Assembly (NCBI GenBank): GCA_020848455.1
Contig: JADLAB010000597.1
Location: 1-35,079 of the forward strand
DNA: 35,079 nucleotides
From: Polyangiaceae bacterium
GTDB taxonomy: Bacteria > Myxococcota_A > Polyangia > Polyangiales > Polyangiaceae
Reading direction: 5' to 3'
In this document: positions 16,151-24,626 of the stretch, one piece after another
How the letters are laid out: every line of letters begins with the position of its first letter
How positions within the stretch are numbered: position 1 is the stretch's first letter
Notes under the pieces: generated by a model
Databases searched by the model: none
The model's input: the letters and a program-made list of their open reading frames with translations, nothing else
What the model was told of the DNA's origin: nothing
Program-made: the position numbers and the translations under genes

Positions 16151-16837
16151 ATGAGCAACCTGTCGCAGACCATGTACTGGGTGTGTTCGGATGTGCTGTC
16201 GCTCATCCTGCAGCTCAGGAACTCGCAGGACCTGCCGGCGCCCGACATTCTCCAGCGGCGCGTGCTCGGCCTGTTCGAGACCATGATGCAGAACGGCCGC
16301 GAGGCCCGCATCCCCGAGCAGGACATGATCGACGTGAAGTACGCTCTGGCGGCCTTCGCGGACGAGATCATCTACCAGTCGAGCTGGCCGGGCCGCACGC
16401 AGTGGCTCACCAACCCGCTGCAGCTGCAGTTCTTCCAGGAGAACACGGCGGGCGACGGCTTCTTCGACCGGCTCGACGCCCTGCACAACCAGCGCGGGCG
16501 GGTGCACGTCACGCAGATCTACTTCCTGTGCCTGGCGCTCGGCTTCGAGGGGCGCTTTCGCCTGCGCAACCGCGAGCAGCTCGGCGCCGTCGTGGACGGC
16601 GTGGGCAACTTCGTGGGCATGTCGGTGGGCGGCGGCGAGCAGATCGCGCCGAACGCCGAGCGCAAGGACGGTGGGGGCGGGACGGTGCGGCGCGAGCTGC
16701 CCTTCCTGGCCGTCGCACTCGGTTTCTTTGTCCTGGCCCTGCTAGTTGTGATCATCTTGCGCCTGGTGATCGGCAGTGCTGCCGACGACACCGCGGACTC
16801 GATCAAGAAGCTCACGGACACCGGCCAGACGCCATGA
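16151..16837 (+). CDS. tssL: TssL, T6SS inner-membrane protein (DotU family)
   Basis: TssL (IcmH/DotU) forms the inner-membrane complex with TssM and recruits TssK. The 228-aa product has the cytoplasmic helical domain with YALAAFADEIIYQSSWPG, the core family motif, and FFDRLDAL. A Gly-rich hinge (KDGGGG) and a single C-terminal transmembrane segment (about 183-205) leave a short periplasmic tail of about 20 residues. No OmpA-like peptidoglycan-binding domain is fused, so wall anchoring must come from another protein. The stop overlaps the ATG of a possible small frame at 16834. Confidence 0.95.
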   Translation: MSNLSQTMYWVCSDVLSLILQLRNSQDLPAPDILQRRVLGLFETMMQNGREARIPEQDMIDVKYALAAFADEIIYQSSWPGRTQWLTNPLQLQFFQENTAGDGFFDRLDALHNQRGRVHVTQIYFLCLALGFEGRFRLRNREQLGAVVDGVGNFVGMSVGGGEQIAPNAERKDGGGGTVRRELPFLAVALGFFVLALLVVIILRLVIGSAADDTADSIKKLTDTGQTP

Positions 16838-16995
16838 CGCAGCGACAACGCCACACGACCGGTCGCCGGAGCGAGCCCCGGGCACCAAGTCGACCGCCGC
16901 GCGCGGGCGACGCGGCAGGCGGCCCGGTTCGACCGAGGCCGCGGGCCGAGGCAGAATACGCACGGGCGCGCCGTGAAGCGGGTAGGGAGATCTAG
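16834..16995 (+). CDS. Possible small basic ORF (53 aa) filling the tssL-tssM gap
   Basis: The ATG overlaps the tssL stop as ATGA, and the TAG stop at 16993-16995 is 2 nt before the tssM ATG, so the frame exactly fills the gap. The product (MTQRQRHTTGRRSEP...) is strongly basic and rich in Arg, Pro and Ala, with no recognisable domain. Such composition also arises from chance frames in this genome, so the positional fit is the only real argument. A coupling leader for tssM is another possible role. Confidence 0.25.
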   Translation: MTQRQRHTTGRRSEPRAPSRPPRAGDAAGGPVRPRPRAEAEYARARREAGREI

Positions 16996-16997
16996 CC

Positions 16998-19900
16998 ATG
17001 TGGCTGTGGATCCTGGGCATCCTTCTCATCTTGCTGTCGTGGGCGGCGTGGTTCTTCCTGCGCGCGCCGGAGGCTGCCGAGGGGCAGCCACCGTCACCGG
17101 ATCTCATCCCCATGTGGGTGCCGATCGTGGTGACCGCGGTCATCCTCGGCCTGCTCATCCTCTGGGTGGTGTGGCGGCGGGTGCGGGCCGCGCGCGCCGC
17201 GCGGGCGCTCGAGAAGGCCATCGCGCAGCAGGCGCAGGAGCAGGTGCTCGCGACCAAGCCCGAGAACCGCGCCGAGGTCATCGAGCTGCAGCGCCAGATG
17301 CTCGAGGGCATCAAGGCCCTCAAGGCCTCGCGCCTCGGTGACGGCAAGGGCGGCAACGCCCTCTACGCGCTGCCCTGGTACGCGATCGTCGGTCCCCCCG
17401 GCGCCGGCAAGACCACGGCTCTGCGCCACTCCGGCCTGTCCTTCCCGTTCCTCGACCAGACCGGCGGCGGCGGCGTGCGCGGCGTCGGTGGCACGCGCAA
17501 CTGCGACTGGTGGTTCACGAACGACGCCATCCTGCTCGACACGGCGGGTCGCTACACGACCGAGTCCGACGACCGCGACGAGTGGTTCGCGTTCCTCAAC
17601 ATGCTGCGGACCTACCGCAAGCACAAGCCGCTGAACGGCATCGTCGTCGCCGTGAGCGCTGCCGATCTCATCGACGCTTCCGACGAGGAAGTGCAGCAGG
17701 TCGCCGGCCGGGTGCGCGACCGCATCGACGAGATGATGGCCGAGCTCAAGATGGTCTTGCCGGTGTACGTGATGTTCACCAAGTGCGACCTCATCGCCGG
17801 CTTCGTCGAGTTCTTCGAGGACATGAAGCGCAGCGAGCGCGGCCAGCCCTGGGGCGCCACGCTCGCGCTCGCGTCGGACAAGAGCCAGCCCGGCAAGATC
17901 TTCGAGCGCGAGTTCGACGTGATGGTCGAGAAGCTCCACGAGCGCAGCGTGCGCCGCCTCGCCATGGGCCGCGGCAGCCGCCGCGAGCGCGAGAAGGTCT
18001 ACCAGTTTCCGCTCGAGTTCGCGGCCGTGAAGCAGAACCTCGCGGACTTCATGGCGGCGGCCTTCCGCCCCGCGCCGCCGCCGACCGGCAAGAAGGCCGT
18101 GCGCATCCCGGACCCCATCCTGCGCGGCTTCTACTTCACGAGCGGCACCCAGGAGGGCAAGCCCCTCGACCGCGTGGTCGGCGCCATGGGCCGCGCCTTC
18201 GGCCTGCGCCCCGCCGACAAGGACGAGCCGAAGCCCACCGAGGGCAAGAGCTACTTCCTGAAGGACGTCTTCACCAACATCATCTTCGCCGACAAGGACG
18301 TCGCCGGCCGCACCGAGGACGAGATCCGGCGCGTGCGGTGGCAGCGTGTGCTCGTGGCGGCGGGCGCGGTGGCCTTCGCGCTGCTCCTGTGCCTGCCGGC
18401 GTTGTTCTCGTACTTCAACAACCGCGCGCTCGTGAACGAGACACGGCAGATCGCGGACGACGCGGCGAACATCGACTGGAAGGGCGCCGGGCCCTCGGCC
18501 CAGAAGGTGGCGCAGCTCGACGCCCTGCGCGACCAGGTCAAGAAGCTCGACCAGATGGATGACTCGACCCCGGTCGGGTACCGCTGGGGCATGTTCCAGG
18601 GCGAGAAGCTGTTCCAGGCCGCGCTCGGCCAGTACGTCTCGGCGCTGCGCCAGGGCTTCCTGCTCAACGTGAAGCAGAAGCTCGAGGACCGCCTCGACCG
18701 CCAGGATCTCGGCAAGGAGACCTACTACGACGACTTCAACCGGCTGAAGGCGTACCTGTTGCTCGGCGACGGCACCGGCCTCAAGCTCCCGGGCGAGGTC
18801 TACGTGCGCCGCGGCGAGAACGAGGACTTCATGAAGGAGTCCCTCGCCAAGGCCTGGGCCGAGTTCCTGCAGCCGGGCGGGTCCACGAACGCCGAGCTGC
18901 TCGGGCGCCTGCAGCCGCACGTCGACTACTACGTCGATCTCATGAAGCGGCCCGAGCTCGGCAGCGACGAGCGCGGCTGGCTCAAGGGCGAGGTGCTGAA
19001 CCAGGGCATCGTCGACCGCGCGCGGCGCCTCCTGTCGCAGGTGTCGATGAAGGATCGCTACTACGACCTCTTCGTCGACCAGATCAACCGCATGCGGGAC
19101 GACAAGGACAACTTCCTCTTCCCGCCGGTGACGCTCGAGAGCGTGTTTGCCGACCGGCCGGGCGTGGTGCTCTCCAAGACCTCGCGCCTCGGCGTCATCG
19201 GCTCCATCGAGGAGGACTCGGGCCACGCCTTCCAGAAGGTGCCGGGCGCCTTCACGTACGAGGGCTACCGCACGATGATCGGCATCCTGAAGGGCGGTGT
19301 CGACGTCATCAAGCGCGAGCAGTGGGTGGTGCCGCTCTCCAAGGACGAGGAGGGCGCCGACTCCAAGATCAAGGAGACCCTCGCGCAGATCCGCGAGGAC
19401 TACGAGAAGCAGTACGTCACCGAGTGGCAGCGCTTCCTGCAGGATATCTACGTGGTGCGGCCCGAGACGAACGAGGACGCGATCCGCGTGTATCGCGCGC
19501 TCGCGACCAAGGAGTGGCCGTACCAGCGCATCGTGCGCGCGGTGAAGGAGAACACCCAGTTCGTCACCGAGCAGAAGAAGAAGGAAGAGGAGAAGAAGAA
19601 GGGCCAGAGCTTCTTCGACCAGGCGCGCGAGAAGCTGCGCCGCAAGCTCATCAGCGTCACGAAGGGCATCGACCCCGAGAAGTTCTTCGACGACGCCGAG
19701 GAAAAGACGCGCCCCAACCCGATTCCGAAGACCTTCGAGAGCCTGGCGAACTTCGGGCTGCCCGAGGCGCCGAAGGAAGGCGACCCGCCGCCCGACAGCC
19801 AGCTGTCCGGCTACGTGGCGCAGATCTCGGCGCTCGCCGGCGAGATGCAGATCATGGTCGACTCGCCGCCCAGCGCCGACACCAAGAAGGCGCGCGAGAT

Positions 19901-20780
19901 GTTCGAGATCGCGGTCAAGGACGCCGAGAAGCGCGTGCTCGCGATCCAGAACAAGGAGCAGCAGGACGTGTTCCGGCGGCTGCTCTTCGATCCCTTGTAC
20001 TTCACGCACAAGGCCGTGGTGCGCGGCGCCGGTCAGGCGGCCAGCGGGCTCTGGGAGGTCACGGTGTGGCCGGAGTACCGCGACAAGATCCGCAACCGCT
20101 ACCCCTTCAACGCGCTCGCCAAGCGCGACGCCTCCTTCGAGGACGCCAAGAAGTTCTTCGCGCCGAAGGAGGGCACCTTGTGGGGCTTCTACGAGGAGCA
20201 CCTCAAGGACATGCACACGAAGAACAAGCACAAGTTCGTGCCGTCCACGGGCCTGCAGCCGAAGGCCGCCAAGCGCTTCACGCCCTTCAGCCCGAACCTC
20301 TACCACTGCCTCGAGCGCGCCGACGAGATCACCGAGGCCTTGTGGGCGGGCGGCACCGAGCCGAAGCTGCGCTTCGAGGTCAACGTGCGCAACGTGAGCC
20401 CGATCGTCATGGAGGTCGCCTTCGCGGTCGGTGGCGAGAAGAAGAGCTACCGGAACGAGAAGGAGTTCTGGAAGACCTTCGAGTGGCCGGGGCCGAAGCC
20501 CAAGGCGGGGGCGGTGCTCAGCATCCGCGGCGCCGGCGGCCTCGACGAGGAGATCAAGCGCGAGGGGGAGTGGGGCCTGTTCCGGCTGTTCGAGGCCGCC
20601 ACGGTCACCGCCGTGCCCGAGGACGACCAGATGTTCACGGTCTCGTGGCAGACGGTGGGGCCGCCGGTGACGGTGACCATCCAGGTCAAGCCCGAGCGCG
20701 CCGAGCACCCGTTCCCGCTCAGCTTCTTCCGCGACACGAACTGCCCGCCCAGCATCGGCGACCGCCTCGGCGGTCCCTGA
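16998..20780 (+). CDS. tssM: TssM (IcmF family), T6SS inner-membrane complex ATP/GTPase-like protein
   Basis: TssM spans the inner membrane and periplasm and docks on TssJ, forming the channel through the envelope. The 1260-aa product has two N-terminal transmembrane helices (about 1-22 and 38-60), then a cytoplasmic NTPase-like domain with Walker A GPPGAGKT (132-139), LLDTAGR (D181) and FTKCDL (T261-K262-C263-D264). A third transmembrane helix lies at about 450-468 (VLVAAGAVAFALLLCLPALF), followed by a large periplasmic region. An intact Walker A is not universal in the family, so nucleotide binding is plausible here. A Lys/Glu-rich helical stretch lies near residues 855-870. GGGAG precedes the ATG. 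The next gene, tagF, is 458 bp away. Confidence 0.96.
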   Translation: MWLWILGILLILLSWAAWFFLRAPEAAEGQPPSPDLIPMWVPIVVTAVILGLLILWVVWRRVRAARAARALEKAIAQQAQEQVLATKPENRAEVIELQRQMLEGIKALKASRLGDGKGGNALYALPWYAIVGPPGAGKTTALRHSGLSFPFLDQTGGGGVRGVGGTRNCDWWFTNDAILLDTAGRYTTESDDRDEWFAFLNMLRTYRKHKPLNGIVVAVSAADLIDASDEEVQQVAGRVRDRIDEMMAELKMVLPVYVMFTKCDLIAGFVEFFEDMKRSERGQPWGATLALASDKSQPGKIFEREFDVMVEKLHERSVRRLAMGRGSRREREKVYQFPLEFAAVKQNLADFMAAAFRPAPPPTGKKAVRIPDPILRGFYFTSGTQEGKPLDRVVGAMGRAFGLRPADKDEPKPTEGKSYFLKDVFTNIIFADKDVAGRTEDEIRRVRWQRVLVAAGAVAFALLLCLPALFSYFNNRALVNETRQIADDAANIDWKGAGPSAQKVAQLDALRDQVKKLDQMDDSTPVGYRWGMFQGEKLFQAALGQYVSALRQGFLLNVKQKLEDRLDRQDLGKETYYDDFNRLKAYLLLGDGTGLKLPGEVYVRRGENEDFMKESLAKAWAEFLQPGGSTNAELLGRLQPHVDYYVDLMKRPELGSDERGWLKGEVLNQGIVDRARRLLSQVSMKDRYYDLFVDQINRMRDDKDNFLFPPVTLESVFADRPGVVLSKTSRLGVIGSIEEDSGHAFQKVPGAFTYEGYRTMIGILKGGVDVIKREQWVVPLSKDEEGADSKIKETLAQIREDYEKQYVTEWQRFLQDIYVVRPETNEDAIRVYRALATKEWPYQRIVRAVKENTQFVTEQKKKEEEKKKGQSFFDQAREKLRRKLISVTKGIDPEKFFDDAEEKTRPNPIPKTFESLANFGLPEAPKEGDPPPDSQLSGYVAQISALAGEMQIMVDSPPSADTKKAREMFEIAVKDAEKRVLAIQNKEQQDVFRRLLFDPLYFTHKAVVRGAGQAASGLWEVTVWPEYRDKIRNRYPFNALAKRDASFEDAKKFFAPKEGTLWGFYEEHLKDMHTKNKHKFVPSTGLQPKAAKRFTPFSPNLYHCLERADEITEALWAGGTEPKLRFEVNVRNVSPIVMEVAFAVGGEKKSYRNEKEFWKTFEWPGPKPKAGAVLSIRGAGGLDEEIKREGEWGLFRLFEAATVTAVPEDDQMFTVSWQTVGPPVTVTIQVKPERAEHPFPLSFFRDTNCPPSIGDRLGGP

Positions 20781-20830
20781 GAGGCGGGTCTGACGCCCTT
20801 CCGGGCGAAAGTCTCGCGGCTACAGGGATC

Positions 20831-20858
20831 AGGCTTCAGACTTCAGGCACGAGACTCG
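20831..20858. repeat. Heptamer array, inverted orientation of the GCCTGAA family
   Basis: Units AGGCTTC, AGACTTC, AGGCACG, AGACTCG. The 18-mer at 20831-20848 pairs with 21128-21145 at 16 of 18 positions, so this is the left arm of an inverted repeat spanning about 315 bp. Confidence 0.7.
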
Positions 20859-20884
20859 AGGGAGCGGATCAGGGAGCCCGAGCT

Positions 20885-20925
20885 TGTGTCCGTGTCCGTG
20901 TCCGTCCGTCCGTGCCGCCGGACGG
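20885..20925. repeat. GTCCGT/CCGT microsatellite with terminal hairpin
   Basis: GTGTCC-type hexamers shift to CCGT tetramers, then CCGTCCG (20906-20912) pairs perfectly with CGGACGG (20919-20925) around the loop TGCCGC. Slippage-prone DNA; possible transcript end for tssM, though no T-run follows. Confidence 0.6.
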
Positions 20926-21063
20926 TCGGCTCGGGCGGGCAGAAGGGCGCCGGGTAGCGAGCCGACGTGAGGTGCGGCCTGCGGCGGACCGATGGGCGCC
21001 GAAGCCGGCCGTAGCCCGTGGTGCGTCGGCCTGAACCGGGCAGGCGTGGCAGCGTGTCCTGAC

Positions 21064-21168
21064 GCCTGAAGCCGGTAGCCTCCGAGCCCGCGGTCACGGC
21101 GACCGCGGCTTCGAGGGGCAAGCGTCTCCTGAAGCCTGAAGCCGGTAGCCTGCAGCCCGCAGCCCCGC
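21064..21168. repeat. Two direct heptamer arrays of the GCCTGAA family
   Basis: GCCTGAAGCCGGTAGCCT occurs twice exactly (21064-21081 and 21134-21151), 70 bp apart. The second copy sits in a longer run: TCCTGAA, GCCTGAA, GCCGGTA, GCCTGCA, GCCCGCA. It shares its unit with the array at 420-450. Confidence 0.8.
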
Positions 21169-21238
21169 GCGCAGACGATCGGGCGCGAGTGAGCCCGCGC
21201 TTAACGCCCCGCCGCCGCTCGTGTATGCATCCAGGCGG

Positions 21239-22207
21239 ATGTTCTGGCGGAACAAGAAGAGGGAGCCACCGGTCGTCGCCTGCTACGGCAAGCTCCCGGC
21301 CACGGGCGATTTCATTCGCTACAACGCCTCCTTCCCGGTCCTGTCGCAGTTCGACCGCTGGATGCAGGGCTCGCTCAGCCTGGCGCGCGACACGCTCGGC
21401 GCCGCGTTCGACGGCGCGTACCGGCCGTCGGTGGGGCTCTTCATCTACCGGGGCGAGGACGAGCGCGGCGAGCCGCCGTCGCGCGGGCTCGTCGGCGTCT
21501 GGGCGGCGAGCGGCGACAGCGCCGGGCGCCAGTACCCGATGGTCGCCTGCGCGGCCTACGACTACGCCGAGCTCGTGGCGACGGGAGCGGCGCTGCCCAT
21601 CGCGATGTGGCCGTTCCTGACGGCCGCCTACGAGCTCTGCACCCAGGGGCGCGGGCTCGGCGTGGACGAGTTCCTGGGGCGCGCCGCGCGCCTGCAGCCG
21701 CCCTCGCTCGAGGTCCCCGAGGCCGCGAGCGCCGGCTACCGCCAGTGGCTCGAGCGCCAGCCGATGAAGGGTCTCTGGGAGACCAGCTTCGGCTCGGTCG
21801 AGTGGCGCTACTGGGTGATGCACCTCGTGGCCGCCTCGGTCGAGGTCTTCCAGGGGCAGGAGCGGCCCAACACGAACCTCGGCATCCGCTTCCCGCTCGG
21901 GGCCGGCGACGCCTACGCCGCCGCGGTGTGGATGGACATCACGACGCGCCTGGCGCGCTGGCGCGGCACGCTGCTCAACGCCTTCTGGGCGCCGCAGCGC
22001 AGCCTGGTGCTGCACATGGGCCCGCCGCACGTGGGCACCTTCCGCGAGCTCATCGCGCCGAGCGGCGACACCGAGTACATCACCGACCTCTGCCAGGCGC
22101 CGACCGTCGACGAGCACACGGCGCGCAGCCGCCTCGGACCGCGGCTCGGGGCGCTCGTGGACGGGACGGACGCGACGCTCGCGACCTTTCTCCAGGCGCT
22201 CGGCTGA
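21239..22207 (+). CDS. tagF: TagF (ImpM family), T6SS accessory regulator
   Basis: TagF proteins restrain T6SS assembly after translation in some bacteria, opposing the threonine-phosphorylation pathway that acts on the FHA protein. The 322-aa product starts MFWRNKKREPP and carries the family signature CYGKLPATGDFIRYN near the N-terminus, then FDRWMQ and the GRQYPMV region. A C-terminal part of about 170 residues exceeds the minimal ImpM domain. A GTG at 21221 would add six residues; I prefer ATG 21239, which matches the usual length before GKLP, although its AGG is close. No PppA domain is fused. It precedes tssA by 105 bp of GCGC-rich DNA. Confidence 0.92.
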   Translation: MFWRNKKREPPVVACYGKLPATGDFIRYNASFPVLSQFDRWMQGSLSLARDTLGAAFDGAYRPSVGLFIYRGEDERGEPPSRGLVGVWAASGDSAGRQYPMVACAAYDYAELVATGAALPIAMWPFLTAAYELCTQGRGLGVDEFLGRAARLQPPSLEVPEAASAGYRQWLERQPMKGLWETSFGSVEWRYWVMHLVAASVEVFQGQERPNTNLGIRFPLGAGDAYAAAVWMDITTRLARWRGTLLNAFWAPQRSLVLHMGPPHVGTFRELIAPSGDTEYITDLCQAPTVDEHTARSRLGPRLGALVDGTDATLATFLQALG

Positions 22208-22312
22208 GCGGCGCGGTGCGCGCGGTGCGCGCGGCGCGCCGAAGGGCGGCGCGCGCGGCAGGCAGGGGACTCGGTCGAGCGGTCGCGATCACACACGGGA
22301 GCGAGTGCGCAC

Positions 22313-23971
22313 ATGGGTGTCGAAGAAGTACTGGCAGAGGCGAAGGCACGGATCGAGGAGCTGTGCGCTCCGATCAACGGCGGGGTCGGCGAGGACGTCT
22401 CGTACAACGAGAAGTTCGAGGCGATGAAGACCGAGACCGAGAAGCTGTCGTCGCTGACGGGCGAGACGGTCAACTGGTCGAACGTCGAGACGTTCGCGGT
22501 CGAGCTCTTGAGCGAGAAGACCAAGGACTTCCGCGTCGCCTGCTACTTCGCGGCCGCCAAGGGCCGCACCGGCAAGGTGAGCGATCTGCTCGACGGCCTG
22601 ATGGTGCTCGACGAGCTGCAGAAGGCGTTCTGGGACACGATGCACCCGCCGGCGAAGCGCATGCGCGCGCGCGCGGGCATCTTCCAGTGGTTCATCGAGA
22701 CCACGGGCCCGACGGCGATGGAGCTGAAGGTGTCGGTGCGCGACTACGACACCGTCCAGGCGCTCGACCAGGTGTCGCGCGACCTCGACACCGCGCTGCG
22801 CGAGAAGATGGGCGAAGCGTACCCGGGCCTCGGCAAGCTGCGCGAGGCGACGCGCCACCTCGTCGGGACCTGCCCGAAGCCGGCCCCGCCCGCGCCGCCG
22901 CCCGAGGCGGCACCCGCGGGGGGCGAGGCGCAGGTCTACACGCCCGAGGAGCCGCAGGTCTACATCCCGGAGCCCGAGCCGGGCATGATGTACGGCGGCG
23001 GAGGCGGCGACGTCGTCAACGTGGGGATGGTCGCCGACGCCGACCAGGCGCTCGAGGCCCTCGGCAAGGCGCGCACGCTCGTCACGCACATCGCGAGCCT
23101 GCTGCGCCAGGCGAGGCCCGAGAACCCGGCCGCCTACCGCTTGCTGCGCGCCGCCCTGTGGATCGAGCTCCAGGACCCGCCCGCCGTCGTCGACGGCAAC
23201 ACGATGCTCCCGCCGCCCAACTGGGAGTACGTGGCGCGCTTCGAGGCGCTCGTCGCTGCCGAGGACTGGCTCACGCTCATCCACGAGGCCGAGGCCGCCG
23301 CGATCGAGTGCCCGATGTGGCTCGATCCGCACCGCTACACCGCGCTGGCGATGGACCGGGCCGGCTTCCAGTTCAACAAGGCGAAGAAGGCCCTCGTCTA
23401 CGAGATGGCGGTGCTGATCGCCCGCTTCCCCACGCTGGCGAACCTCACCTTCAACACGGGCGAGCCCTACGCGAGCCCGCAGACGAAGATGTGGCTCGAG
23501 AGCGAGGTCTCGGCCGTGCTCTCGGCTGGTGGCGGCAAGGGCGGCGGCGTGTCGAGCTCGCTCGAGGAGCCGCTCGGGCAGGCCAAGAGCCTCGTCGTGC
23601 AAGGCAAGCTCGGCGAGGCGGTCGACCTCTTGGGGCGCGCCGTCGCCACGGCTCCGACGCCGGCCGAGCGCTTCCGGGGCAAGCTCGCCCTGGCGCAGCT
23701 GTGTCTGCGGGCCGGCAAGCTCGACGTGGCGCGCGCGCAGCTCGAGGGCCTGCACAAGCAGATCGAGGCTCACCACCTCACGGCCTGGGAGCCCGGCCTG
23801 TGTGGTGAGGTGTACGCAGCCCTGTACGCCGCGCACCAGGGTCTGAACGCGGCCGGCGCCGCCACGCCGGAGGCCTGGGCGGCGCAGCAGGCGGCCTTCG
23901 AGCGGCTGTGCCAGCTCGATCCGGCGGCGGCCCTGAAGCTCGCCGGCGAGGCCCCGCCGCCGGCGGCCTGA
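22313..23971 (+). CDS. tssA: TssA, T6SS sheath cap/assembly protein
   Basis: TssA proteins prime tube-sheath polymerisation at the baseplate or sheath end. The 552-aa product has the N-terminal ImpA domain (about 1-190) with the hallmark DVSYNEKFEAMKTE and a PPAKRMRARAGIFQW segment. A Pro/Glu and Gly-rich linker (about 190-235, including GGGGGD) follows, then a long C-terminal VasJ-like helical region with ENPAAYRLLRAALW and FNTGEPYASPQTKMWL. This layout is that of TssA classes with a VasJ C-terminus. GGGAG lies 11 nt before the ATG. tssB follows after 157 bp. Confidence 0.94.
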   Translation: MGVEEVLAEAKARIEELCAPINGGVGEDVSYNEKFEAMKTETEKLSSLTGETVNWSNVETFAVELLSEKTKDFRVACYFAAAKGRTGKVSDLLDGLMVLDELQKAFWDTMHPPAKRMRARAGIFQWFIETTGPTAMELKVSVRDYDTVQALDQVSRDLDTALREKMGEAYPGLGKLREATRHLVGTCPKPAPPAPPPEAAPAGGEAQVYTPEEPQVYIPEPEPGMMYGGGGGDVVNVGMVADADQALEALGKARTLVTHIASLLRQARPENPAAYRLLRAALWIELQDPPAVVDGNTMLPPPNWEYVARFEALVAAEDWLTLIHEAEAAAIECPMWLDPHRYTALAMDRAGFQFNKAKKALVYEMAVLIARFPTLANLTFNTGEPYASPQTKMWLESEVSAVLSAGGGKGGGVSSSLEEPLGQAKSLVVQGKLGEAVDLLGRAVATAPTPAERFRGKLALAQLCLRAGKLDVARAQLEGLHKQIEAHHLTAWEPGLCGEVYAALYAAHQGLNAAGAATPEAWAAQQAAFERLCQLDPAAALKLAGEAPPPAA

Positions 23972-24128
23972 GCCGTGACACGCGGGGCGGGGCAGAAAAA
24001 CTCGTGCAGAGAGCGCGGTAGATTGGCTATGCTCCGTGTCCCTTTGCGGCTGGCGTGCTGCGCGCTGCTGGCCGGACGGAGCGAAACCCGGTCCAGCGGA
24101 CCAAGCGAACGACAAGGAGCCAGGAACG

Positions 24129-24623
24129 ATGGGTAAGGAAGGATCAGTCGCTCCCAAGGAGCGCGTGAACATCGTCTACAAGCCAGCCACCGGCGACGCA
24201 CAGGAGGAGGTCGAGCTTCCCCTCAAGATGCTGTTCATGGGCGATTTCACCCAGCGTGCGGACCCTCGGCCCCTCGAGGAGCGCAAGCCGATCAACATCG
24301 ACAAGGACAACTTCAACAAGGTCATGGGCGAGCAGAAGCTCAGCCTTGGCTTCTCCGTCGCCGACAAGCTGAGCGAGGAGGAGGGCAACGAGCTCAACGT
24401 GAATCTGCGCTTCCGCCGTCTCAGCGACATGGAGCCGGAAGCCATCGCGCAGCAGGTGCCCGAGCTGAAGAAGCTGCTCGATCTGCGGGCCGCGCTCTCG
24501 GCCCTGAAGGGCCCGCTCGGCAACGAGAAGGCGTTCCGCAACAAGATCCAGAGCATTCTGAGCGACCCCGGCCAGCGCAACCGGATCATCAACGAGCTCG
24601 GCCTGAGGAAGGAAGGGGAGTGA
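24129..24623 (+). CDS. tssB: TssB, T6SS sheath small subunit
   Basis: TssB (VipA) pairs with TssC to build the contractile sheath. The 164-aa product begins MGKEGSVAPKERVNIVYKPATGD, the usual family start, followed by ELPLKMLFMGDF and the conserved DKDNFNKVMGEQKLSL. Length is standard. The ATG at 24129 has AAGGAG about 9 nt upstream (24114-24119); the frame upstream to 24036 is not part of the gene. tssC starts 3 nt after the stop, so the two are co-translated. The 157-bp gap before it contains TAGATT and TATGCT hexamers around 24019-24033 that might be promoter elements. Confidence 0.97.
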   Translation: MGKEGSVAPKERVNIVYKPATGDAQEEVELPLKMLFMGDFTQRADPRPLEERKPINIDKDNFNKVMGEQKLSLGFSVADKLSEEEGNELNVNLRFRRLSDMEPEAIAQQVPELKKLLDLRAALSALKGPLGNEKAFRNKIQSILSDPGQRNRIINELGLRKEGE

Positions 24624-24626
24624 GCC

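Larger units (their letters stand above)
20781..21238. other. 458-bp repeat-bearing gap between tssM and tagF
   Basis: No gene is supported. From left to right it holds a short stem CGCCC-TTCC-GGGCG (20794-20807), an inverted GCCTGAA-type heptamer array (20831-20858), a GTCCGT/CCGT microsatellite (about 20885-20914) leading into a 7-bp hairpin (20906-20925), and two direct GCCTGAA arrays (21064-21084 and 21127-21168). It is the largest gap in the plus-strand T6SS run and probably separates two transcription units. Confidence 0.7.

Noticed and set aside
15828-16154. 108-codon frame bridging tssK and tssL with an ATGA overlap
   Set aside because: GTG start inside tssK, low-complexity Arg/Pro/Ala product and no domain; weaker than the 16834 frame.
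17094-20708. About 1200-codon open frame antisense to tssM
   Set aside because: A shadow of tssM caused by high GC at third positions; no domain, signal or start site is recognisable.
20900-21010. Apparent coding frame in the tssM-tagF gap
   Set aside because: It overlaps microsatellite and heptamer arrays, and the product is low complexity with no start signal.
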